A stretch of 54,009 nucleotides of DNA from Nephromyces sp. MM_2019 (Eukaryota > Apicomplexa > Aconoidasida > Nephromycida): NCBI GenBank assembly GCA_015657535.1, contig JADHZB010001745.1, positions 5,089-59,097 on the forward strand, in the 5' to 3' direction. The notes under the pieces are model-generated. The model did not search any database and was not told the origin of the DNA. It worked only from the letters and a program-made list of their open reading frames with translations. Positions 46,401 to 54,009 of this stretch are shown here, piece by piece (position 1 is the first letter of the stretch; the number at the start of each line of letters is the position of its first letter). The position numbers were made by a program, and so were the translations under genes.

Positions 46401-47203
46401 AATTCACTGGATCTTCGGTTGACTGCTATCTTTGAAGAACCCGAAGCGTCTGGACACAGAGGGAGGCTCGAATGCATGCCTACAGGGCACGGCTTCGGCA
46501 GCAGATGAAAAGACTCCTCAGACAAGTGAATCCAAGAATTCAAGACACTTGAGCTTTTATGGTAGAGATCACCCTCACGAGAGTGTGATAGCCAGGAAAT
46601 AGAGGGTATAATAAGCAGTGATTTCGAGCCTTCTTCTTGCGCTCTTTTCCTTCTTCTGCTACTGTTATTGTGTGCAGAAAACTCCCTCTTAGTATAAGCA
46701 TATTGATTGAGTAAGTGGGGGTAGGCTAGGTGAGAAGCTGGAAGATGAAGAGGTGGAGGGGTAAGAAGGGGGGTTTTCTGGAGGAAACGCGAATGATTAG
46801 GAGGGTGGAGGGTGGGTGAATGACTCACATCGCCCATATATAGGCATGTTTGGCTTGAAACTCCCCTACCACCATGAAGGCTTGAAAATAATCGGTAGGA
46901 GGAAGGACGGGGGTCGTTGTGTGCGTGTAACCACGAAATATCGTTTATATCGTTGAGCTCAGGAAGCTTGCTTGCACACACATAACGCAGGAAAAGAAGA
47001 GGGATGTGAAGGGTCGAGGTGTGGAGAGTTGTGAGGATTAGACATGAGAGAAACACACACACGAGGTTTATCAACAGCAGCAGCAAGCGCAAACTCTGAG
47101 AGAGTATACACATCCTAAGAACCGGCCTAGCATTGGCAGTGTGAAGGTTTTTTGAAGCATGATACTTGGGGAAAGCACCACGAGTTTTTGGGTGAAATGC
47201 CAT
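43454..47203 (-). CDS. TPR-PDZ protein with hydrophobic N-terminal leader
   Basis: Four exons in agreeing phase, 811 aa: 45410-47203, 44993-45264, 44651-44772 and 43454-43701 (stop TAA). After 25-30 basic residues comes a long hydrophobic segment (LRLLLLLINLVCVFLSCLIL), a signal peptide or anchor, followed by about 400 Ser/Lys-rich disordered residues. The C-terminal quarter is ordered: helices LKKGVSELEKGNAIEALSSF and KMAELYCGICAAQLMLKNSS, then PENWRNLGDAYRRSHHFWKA, which is a TPR array, then a PDZ domain (RPFGFVLQENPSELGGCFVA, DKTGITPG, LQLLAVEDSVVFDRTMDECL, LTFFSG). In the carboxylate loop region the usual GDQLL is LQLL. TPR-plus-PDZ proteins with this KPLGxVLEEN-like start occur in thylakoid assembly factors of plants and algae (MET1/TEF30), with the opposite domain order. 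The leader suggests routing through the ER, perhaps to a plastid. ATG at 47203 is the first in frame. Confidence 0.85.
43920..44275. repeat. Polypurine (GAAGAN)n tract
   Basis: About 350 bp of almost pure A/G on the plus strand, built from GAAGATGAA and GAGGATGAAGAAG words. It is the 3' half of an intron in the minus-strand TPR-PDZ gene, so the transcript carries a very long polypyrimidine run ahead of the acceptor at 43702. Confidence 0.85.
44582..44597. promoter_or_regulatory. Perfect 16-bp palindrome GGGTGTACGTACACCC
   Basis: Perfect inverted repeat about 54 bases inside the third intron of the TPR-PDZ gene. The same core, GTGTACGTACAC, occurs perfectly at 5408-5419 and with one or two end changes near 909, 3049 and 42876. 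Function unknown. Confidence 0.5.
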
Positions 47204-48879
47204 AATGAGGCTAATTGAGGACGTGTGTGTGTGTGGGTGGGTGTGGGGGAGCGGATAAACAGCAATTTATTGTTACTCTAGCAAGGCTATTGAGTGTTAG
47301 GAACTGAATGAGATGAAAAGGGCAAATAGAGAGAGACTAATCATAGGCTGAAGAGTAAAGGATTACCTCCAAAAACGCCTGTAGTAGAGAAACATAGAAG
47401 AGGGTGTGTGCTTTATCCCCTTTTGATGCTCACAAAGGAAACTAGCAAGAGAGGGGGGTGGGAGTTTTGATGGAGTGAGATGCATTAAACACACAGGTGT
47501 TAGCTTCCAGTGGTGGGAGGGAGGGGTGAGAATGCCTTCAGAGAGCATACACTCTGAAATCCATTGAGGTTCAAGAGCAGTGAAGATGATGGAAGAAGTG
47601 AGTGGGAAAAAGAAGTAAAAGAAGGTTAGGAAGAAGCGTAGTAACACCAACTCTAGCTTAGAAAGAGGCATACACACACGTCTACAGGTAACACACATAT
47701 TTCTATAGGTAACAATCACACAAACATTACTATAGGTAACACACACACTTTCACAGATAGCACACGCATATACCTCTACAGCTGACACACACAACCACAC
47801 ACCAGTAGCACTTACACACACTTCCAATATTGATACACGCACAAACTCAACAAAGATCCACAAGCAAAGATGCAAGCACACCTACTAATAGGCCTAAATC
47901 ACTAGACTTACCCTACAATGTGCCTGTTTCAATCCTTCCTTCATCTTTGAGGAAGGCATTCGGAGATGAAACTCATACACACACACTTTCCCAAAACATG
48001 CAATAAAACATTCTTTAGCTACCCTAAGCTACCAAAATTCAATCCCACTACATCTTCATCTCTACAATCCAAAAAATCAACAAAAAAATCGCAATTTAAA
48101 ACAAAAAAAGCATCAAACTCCCTCTTCATGTGTGAAAACAGATTTTTCGGGCAACTTCAGCCTAAAATCACAATATACTACCCCATTTATAGCCTAGAAG
48201 AGTATATTAAGAGTGATCCATGCAAATCAGAGTGAGAAGAAGGCATAAAAAAAAATTTAATTTTCTCTTCATCTCTTTTTATCACTCTGATGGGAAATTT
48301 TAACTAGGAATACACAATTATATCTCATCTTCATCTCTCTCTCTCTTCTTCTGCAAGTTTATACTTGAAATATACTTCCAAATATCCAGCATGGTAAGAA
48401 AACGAAAGGGGGGTTTCCTTAAACAACCCCCCCTTCATGTATGCATATCTTTGTGATTTCGCTTTAGAGGTGTATGCAGAGAAAACGTAGAATTCACTGA
48501 AATTTCGGAGTTTATAGGGGGGCGGATGATGGTCTTCACTGCTTTTCTGTGGTGGTTCTGCTGAAGATGAGGCCTTCAATAGAAAGCGCAACTCAAAGTG
48601 TGTGTGTGGGGGGTGGTGTGTGTGTGTGTGTGGGATGGTGCGTATGTGTGTGTGTGAGCGCTAATAAAGAGCTATTTTCCTGCTTCTTGAGAAAAGAAAG
48701 ACTGCAGGTATAAGTAAATGTCTTTGGTGTGTGCATGTGGGTGATGTTCGAGTGTGTATGTGTATGTGTGTCTGTGTATGAGTACGCTGCTAAACTACTG
48801 TGTATGCTCCTGTGTGCACCCTTCCGTGGATTTCTGTGTGCGTGCGTGTGTGTGTGTGCGTGTGTGTGCGGAGTTTCAG
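47204..48879. other. Intergenic, no firm gene
   Basis: Divergent upstream region of the TPR-PDZ gene. Minus frames at 47363-47590 and 48331-48591 are long but have no start codon or matching splice partner; the second (KLRNFSEFYVFSAYTSKAKS) could be a lone terminal exon. GT-rich microsatellites lie at 48598-48660 and 48834-48870. Confidence 0.4.
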
Positions 48880-49335
48880 CTATCACACTCAGTAGTGAAG
48901 GCTCTCAAGTCTGCAGAAAAACTTGTTTTATCTCAGCATGCATGCTTAACGTTTGTATATATGTGCTTTTGTAGGTAATACAGCCTCACTGGTCACACAC
49001 ACATACTTGCACACGTGCTTTCACACACAAGCACACGCCCATGTTCACCCGCCCACCCACCTACACACGCACACCAACACATCCACATACACACGTACCC
49101 ACAGACGCACGTACCCACACACACCCATACCCACGCCCACAAACACGTCTAGTCGCCTGTCTACCCACACACAGATCCACCCACCCACGCACCCATCCAC
49201 CCATATATGCACACACAAGCACTCACACACACATACTTCTTGCAGTATTCATTCCACGTAAATCATAGAGACCACTTTGCCACTATCTTCGCTACGCATC
49301 CTCCCACATCTTCTGCTCTTCTTGCAGGCATCTAG
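48880..49335 (+). CDS. 3' end of a gene, weakly M48-peptidase-like
   Basis: Two exons in phase 0: 48880-48954 (acceptor GAGTTTCAG, donor GTATAT) and 49246-49335 (acceptor ACTTCTTGCAG, stop TAG). They read SVVKALKSAEKLVLSQHACL, then FHVNHRDHFATIFATHPPTS and SALLAGI. An AL-rich helix followed by an ATHPPT motif near the C-terminus resembles the end of HtpX/Ste24-type M48 metallopeptidases, where a THPP motif precedes an arginine helix; that arginine is not present here, so the resemblance is weak. The HExxH site would be upstream and was not found. The intron is CA-rich on the sense strand, unlike most introns here. Confidence 0.35.
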
Positions 49336-49390
49336 TTCTCCGCTTCTTCTTCCATGTGTTCTATGTTTACACATCTTCATCCTTCTTTTT

Positions 49391-51100
49391 CTATATTTTC
49401 GCTTCTTTTTCCCCTCCTGAGGAAGAAAACTCCGGGGAACACCCCTCAGCTCTGTCTTCAGAGAAAATTCTACGTTTTGTCTGCGTACCTCTCCCTCTTC
49501 TTCCTGCTTCAACTACTAGCAGCAAATAAGAGTTAATGAGGGAAAGTGAGCTAACAAAGCGAAAAACTCCATCTTCACGATTACTTTAGCTTGTCAAAGA
49601 AACGAAACTACACACCCTGGAAAGTTATGGCAATACACAGGCATTTGTTGTTTACGAAGCACACGCACAAGACGGTACGAGATACCCTCGAGGATTTCTC
49701 CCACCTCATCTTAAAAGGCGAAGCTACTAGTTGATGGATGCTCAGCCCTATACGTTGCTTTTTCCTTCATAACAACGAAATAGCGTGTGTGTGGAAGGCA
49801 GCTCACTCATAACCAGGCAGGCACACAGCTATGCTATTCATCAGATTTGAAGAGGCAGAGAATAAGAGTGGAACGCTCTGCTTCACGGAAAGAGAAGGGA
49901 GTCTTTACTCTTGTATATCCTTCTGTATAGCCTTGGAATGAAAGGTTTTTATCGTGTGTGTTGTTTATCATTGATGCTATTATGGGTGTGTGGATGTGTG
50001 GGGTTGCAGGTTATTGGGTGTGTGTATCTGGGTGGGTGGCTGTGTGGTGAGCTGTATGGTAGGGTACGTCTGTGTGTGCTTGGTACGATATGCTAGAAGG
50101 TGTGTGTTTGTGTGTGTGGCTGGTGAGCTATACTATAGGGTGAACATTGGAGTGTGTGCGTTTGGTAAGCTGTACTATAAGACATGATTGTGCTTTTGAT
50201 AGCTTGCACTATATTGTGTGTGTTTTTGAGAGTTTGCACACTAGTTCGTGTGTTTTTCCTTACTCATTGCATCACCTTAGTTTGTTCTTGTGTGTGGCGT
50301 CTTTCTACTTCAACCTCGAAAAGCCACTAACGCATACACTCCCGCTGTGGTGTGTGTATACCTGTTGTGTGTATACTTGTTGCGTGTATACATACTGTGT
50401 GTATACATATTGTGTGTATACCTGTTGTGTGTGTTCTGAGATTTATCTTCTTCTTTACCGTGTCCTTTCAGTTAACCTGGCCGAAGCTTGGCCCTCTTAG
50501 GATGTGTGTTTTCCCCAAATGAGCTATACTCTAGAACCCTCTATTCACTTTCGCTTCCTTCCTCTTCTTCTACCTTGAGACTTCAACTCTAAGCAGCTTC
50601 CCTGCTTTAGTGTGTTTAGCTGAACACTCAGAGTCAGGCGATTAACACCCAAAATAGTATTATTGAAGTCAATTGCATTACAGGTGATTTGCCTACGCAA
50701 GCAACTGCGGCTCTGTATCATAAAAGACCACGCACACACAACCAACAACGGCTCTGTATCATAAAAGACCACGCACACACAACCAATAGCGGCTCTGTAT
50801 CAAGAGGCTACGCACACACAAGCAATAGCGGCTCTGTATCAAGAGGCTACGCACACACAAGCAATAGCGGCTCTGTATCATAAAAGACCACGCACACACA
50901 ACCAACAACGGCTCTGTATCAAGAGGCTACGCACACAACCAATAGCGGCTCTGTATCAAGAGGCTACGCACACACAAGCAACATCAGCTCTGTATCGTAG
51001 AAGTCTACGCATACACAAACCGCATCTTCTTGCTATCATACGCACATACATATAGCTCGACAGGTTTATCAGCGTCTAGCTTGCAGCTTCCACGTGCCAT
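49391..51100 (-). CDS. Small basic protein, 104 aa, unknown
   Basis: Three exons in agreeing phase: 51050-51100 (ATG, donor GTATGT), 50574-50712 and 49391-49515 (stop TAG). The product starts MARGSCKLDADKPVELY, continues CNAIDFNNTILGVNRLTLSV and QLNTLKQGSCLELKSQ, and ends with an Arg-rich link (VVEAGRRGRGTQTKRRIF) and a Ser/Glu tail. The middle looks like alternating beta strands; the basic tail suggests nucleic-acid or acidic-protein contact. Codon periodicity is strong in all three exons. The second exon can also end by reading into RRRGRKRK and a stop. It shares a short upstream region with the PPOX gene and converges on the plus-strand gene ending at 49335. No family recognised. Confidence 0.5.
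50340..50430. repeat. Short minisatellite TGTTGTGTGTATACC
   Basis: Five imperfect copies of a 16-19 bp GTGTGTATAC unit inside the second intron of the small basic protein gene. Confidence 0.75.
50700..51005. repeat. About 40-bp tandem repeat carrying splice-acceptor copies
   Basis: About seven copies of GGCTCTGTATCA plus AGAGGCTACGCACACACAA or AAAGACCACGCACACACAA, then CCAATAGC. Unit length varies between about 36 and 47. On the minus strand each unit contains GATACAGAGCCGC, the same sequence as the proposed 3' splice site of the basic-protein exon at 50712. Confidence 0.9.
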
Positions 51101-51214
51101 CACAACATCAATCAAGGCTATGCTCACACACTATTATGCATATTTAAGCATGCAAAAACAAAGCTAACAGTCCCCCCCTGAGTGTACTGATTTTTTTTCT
51201 GCCTTTAACACACA
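51101..51214. promoter_or_regulatory. Short divergent promoter region
   Basis: The 114 bp between the start codons of the minus-strand basic protein and the plus-strand PPOX gene must hold both promoters and both 5' leaders, unless either has a further upstream exon. It contains TATGCATATTTAAGCATGCA, two near-palindromic GCAT elements around an AT core; GCATGC-type sites are typical ApiAP2 targets in Apicomplexa. Confidence 0.45.
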
Positions 51215-53829
51215 ATGAGGAAGGTAAATATCTGGAAGACTAGCATCCTTACCCTCTTCATTGCCTCTACCAGTATATTAGCTGTAGATCCCCCTCCGGA
51301 TGCTGTTCACTTCTCAGAGAAATCTTCAACAGATCTTACTGAAGGCTCTTATGAAGATGGTAAGTTAGCACTGGGTGGGTGTGCACACACACACACACAT
51401 TAGTTTATTGCATAGCTGTAGGGAAGAGAAGGTTGTAGAGGCTTGATTGCTGTGCTGCTTGGAGCCTGAACTCGTTCGTGCACACACACCAACTAGCTCA
51501 TTGAATAGCTTTATTGAAGCAAAGGTTTTAGAGGTTTGGTTGCTCTGCCTCTTCAAGTTATTCCAAGTGTGTATAACCTGCAAAAAGAGGGCAGATACAC
51601 CACAAATAGGGGGTGTAATTACATCCACTCTTTCTTGACTACCCTATTGTTAGTGCAGCAGGTTAGACAGCTGAGTTTTTGGTGAAGATTGAATTTCTCG
51701 TTTTTTGCTTCATTTCTGTATCTGATGGCAAAGTAGGAAGAAGTGAGTATGAAGAAGAGGGTAGAATGGCTGAAAGCAAGAGGATGAGGGTGAATGAGAG
51801 AACTCTGTGTGTGAAGACGAGAATCTAGGGATAGTACTGAGAAAGCGAGAAATTATTTGTCAGCACGAGTAGGATTGAACTTAAAGGAAGCATATCTTGA
51901 CCATATCAAGGAAGAAATGAGGTGGCACACACACACACACACACACACTGGATAGCACCTTAGATTTCCTTTTAGCCTGTGGTGAATGTAGCAAAGAAGA
52001 GCATCATAGGGAATTTTGTAGGAGAGTAGCTGGAGGCGTGGAGAGTTAGTCTGGAGTTTGAGGTGTGTTTGGTGGAATATGGAAATAACCCGCGTTTGGG
52101 TAGCTGCCCCCCAAAATTCACAATGTGATTGCACATCACCACCACATGCAGGAGATCTTGTGGAATTCCCCCCCACACCAGGGGGGGGGGGGGTTACCCC
52201 GCATCAACCCCCAGAGTAGGAACATCACCCAACACCACCTCCCAGAGTAGTAGCATCACCCCCCACGTCATGGAGACCACCTCACATCACCCCCCAAGAC
52301 TTCTGTTCTTTTGCAGGTATATTCGACGTTATAGTAGTTGGGGGGGGTATATCAGGCGCTTCCGTGGCTTTCAGGCTGCATCAGCTGGGGGTGCAAGTTG
52401 CTGTAGCTGAGAAGGCTGATCGGGTAAGTATTGGAAGTATGTAAACCACTACTAGACTATGTGTGTGCATGTGTATGGTGCTGTGTGCGTGTGTTTATCT
52501 TTGTGTGTGCATGTGTATGGTGCTGTGTGCGTGTGTTTATCTTTGTGTGTGCATGTGTATGGTGCTGTGTGCGTGTGTTTATCTTTGTGTGTGCATGTGT
52601 GTGGTGCTGTGTGCGTGTGTTTATCTTTGTGTGTGCATGTGTATGGTGCTGTGTGCGTGTGTTTATCTTTGTGTGTGCATGTGTATGGTGCTGTGTGCGT
52701 GTGTTTATCTTTGTGTGTGCATGTGTATGGTGCTGTGTGCGTGTGTTTATCTTTGTGTGTGCATGTGTATGGTGCTGTGTGCGTGTGTTTATCTTTGTGT
52801 GTGCATGTGTATGGTGCTGTGTGCGTGTGTTTATCTTTGTGTGTGCCTCTGTGGTCCTTTCTGTTTGTGTTTTTGCGTGCATAAAGTGTGGATTTTTTAG
52901 AGTTACGGTGTGTGGTTGGTTGCTGCTGTGTGGTTTTAGTTATCATAGCGGGCTTTATTTCGTGTTGGTGTGCGTTGAAGGTGCTGAATTGTTCATGCAC
53001 ATTAGTTTTGTTCTGTCTCTGCTTGCATTTAGCTGGGTTTTCATGTGTGTGTATATGCGTGTGTTTCTTTTGTATTAGGATTTTCTGTCTTGTGTGCATA
53101 AGCTCATTTCATTGTTTTTTATATACCAGAATTAGTATCACTTTTGTAAAGTTACTTTTTTGGCTTAACATGGAGGCCAATGGAGAAGAAAATTCTCGAG
53201 AATTTGCATGAATATCGCTGAATTTGTTGATTCTGTTGGAGTCTGATGTAAAGCTGCTCTGTTTGTCTGCTTATCCAGCGTTTTGTGCCGTTTTTCGCCT
53301 CATTTTTTCTGAATTTTTGCCCTCTTTTAGCCTTCGTCTGCTTCATAATCATTCTTCTTCGTTTCTTATCTTTTTATTTGCTTCTTTTTTCCCTTGTTCA
53401 TATTTTGTATACACTTCATCTCCTTCATCTATTTCTTTTTCTTGGGCTTCTCATTCCTCATTAGATCCCTCCTCCTTCTCCTCGCTTCCCTCATCTCTCT
53501 TCTTCCTTTGCTTCATCTGTTAACTCCTTTTCATCGACTTTGTTCTCTTCCTCATCTACTTTCTTTTCCTCTTCATCAACTTTCTTCTCTTCGTCGTCGA
53601 TTTGCTTCCCTTCTTCATAGATTTTCTCCTCCTCTTCATTAGTCTTATATCCTCTTCTTCGTCTCATCCCTCCTCTTCTCTCCTCCTCCTCTTCAGCCTG
53701 GTGGAATGATCAGCACGTGTAGCAAACAGCATCTTCGATGGGAAGAAGGTGCGAATTCATTTCGTCCCATGCCGAAGCTTTTGGAGCTAATTGAAGCGCT
53801 TAAACTTCAGGACGATTTGCTAGTTTCTG
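51215..53829 (+). CDS. PPOX: Protoporphyrinogen oxidase, N-terminal part
   Basis: FAD enzyme that oxidises protoporphyrinogen IX to protoporphyrin IX, the penultimate heme step. Three exons in agreeing phase: 51215-51359, 52317-52423 and 53697-53829; the next donor (GTTAGT) sends the gene past the window edge. Residues 1-48 include a hydrophobic stretch ([15 protein letters not shown]) and a short acidic linker. The FAD-binding Rossmann turn follows, [19 protein letters not shown]...VAVAEKADR, then the family hallmark PGGMISTC...[10 protein letters not shown] and [14 protein letters not shown], which match the HemY/PPOX type rather than generic amine oxidases by the GG-x-I-x-T, EEG-x-NSF-P and L-L-x-D-D pattern. 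The family is normally mitochondrial or plastidic; a signal-peptide-like start is unusual. Only about a quarter of the expected length is in view. Confidence 0.82.
51905..51950. repeat. CA microsatellite in PPOX intron 1
   Basis: Run of CACACA at about 51926-51948; a C-rich, imperfect repeat of CATCACCCCCC words follows at 52130-52300 just before the exon. Confidence 0.75.
52455..52850. repeat. 42-bp minisatellite, about 9 copies, PPOX intron 2
   Basis: Period 42 (14 codons): TGTGTGTGCATGTGTATGG then TGCTGTGTGCGTGTGTTTATCTT. Copies are almost identical, with a GTGTGG variant in the fourth. It starts about 35 bases after the 5' splice site at 52423. Because 42 is divisible by three and the unit lacks stops in several frames, it produces long open frames on both strands that are not genes. 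Confidence 0.97.
53390..53696. other. Long polypyrimidine (CTTCTC)n tract before PPOX exon 3
   Basis: About 300 bp of mostly C/T on the sense strand ahead of the acceptor CTCTTCAG at 53697, analogous to the pyrimidine run before the last TPR-PDZ exon. Confidence 0.8.
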
Positions 53830-53969
53830 GTTAGTTTTTAGGGAGGAAGTAGTTGAAGCTGTGTGTGTTTCAGGTATATTTTCAGTGCTTTTTTCAGTGT
53901 AAAAAATCCCTCCTTTTTGTGTTGTCTCGTTTTGTTTTTTCGCGCCGATTCAATGTATGTACACGCCGA

Positions 53970-54009
53970 GGGTGTGTGTGTGTCTGTGTGTGTGTGTGTG
54001 TGTCTGTGT
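53970..54009. repeat. (GT)n microsatellite at right edge
   Basis: GTGTGTGTGTCTGTGTG run in the third PPOX intron, about 140 bases after the 5' splice site at 53829, continuing past the window. Confidence 0.9.

Noticed and set aside
47363..47881. 172-codon minus-strand frame
   Set aside because: Half is translated CA microsatellite; the rest has no start or acceptor that fits a gene model.
48331..48591. 86-codon minus-strand frame
   Set aside because: Plausible composition but no ATG at its head, no matching upstream exon and only CA repeats before it; left as unproven.
50700..51005. CRISPR-like array
   Set aside because: Units are contiguous and variable in length without spacers.
52431..53099. 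Long overlapping open frames on both strands (215 and 141-145 codons)
   Set aside because: They are translations of the 42-bp intronic minisatellite; period divisible by three keeps frames open. No ordinary protein sequence.
1..54009. tRNA, rRNA, transposase or integrase genes
   Set aside because: Looked for cloverleaf boxes, GTTCGAATC-type arms, catalytic motifs of common elements and terminal repeats; none seen.

Overview
This is nuclear DNA of an intron-rich eukaryotic microbe, most likely an apicomplexan-type alveolate. The evidence is spliceosomal GT-AG introns throughout, a eukaryotic 20S proteasome gene, a bacterial-type (organellar) EF-Ts with a secretory-plus-transit style leader as in apicoplast proteins, interstitial TTTAGGG-type telomeric repeats, and GCATGC elements in a promoter. 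The lineage is an inference; no rRNA or tRNA gene was recognised. Gene models were built by hand from reading frame, splice-site sequence and intron phase agreement, so exon ends should be read as proposals.

Layout. (1) 1-9 kb: a minus-strand PH-domain gene of at least ten exons (481-7401) that runs toward the left edge, then a weak short-exon minus gene (8267-8897). (2) 9.4-13.7 kb: AT-rich, few microsatellites, a decayed repeat field (10.56-11.46 kb) and a short-exon minus gene (11791-13385). (3) 13.8-17.4 kb: plus-strand EF-Ts in four exons. (4) 19-31 kb: two minus-strand coiled-coil genes, one very long (19368-25264), one complete at 277 aa (26879-30904). (5) 31-36 kb: no strong gene, but fragments of a short-exon membrane protein on minus. 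(6) 36.0-39.4 kb: complete proteasome alpha-4 gene (249 aa, minus), with a 29-bp minisatellite upstream. (7) 40.6-47.2 kb: an unnamed minus gene that needs a +1 shift to be read, directly behind a complete 811-aa TPR-PDZ protein with a hydrophobic N-terminal leader. (8) 48.9-51.1 kb: end of a plus-strand gene converging on a 104-aa basic minus-strand protein. (9) 51.2 kb to the right edge: start of a protoporphyrinogen oxidase gene on plus, divergent from the basic-protein gene across about 114 bp.

Functionally this is a housekeeping neighbourhood (protein turnover, organelle translation, heme synthesis) with no operon logic and no mobile element that I can recognise. Three proteins (EF-Ts, TPR-PDZ, PPOX) carry hydrophobic N-termini that would send them into the secretory route or on to a complex plastid. 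The most striking structural feature is that many introns open with long sense-strand GT tracts just downstream of the 5' splice site, in the repeat-rich halves (0-9 and 36-54 kb) but hardly in the middle.
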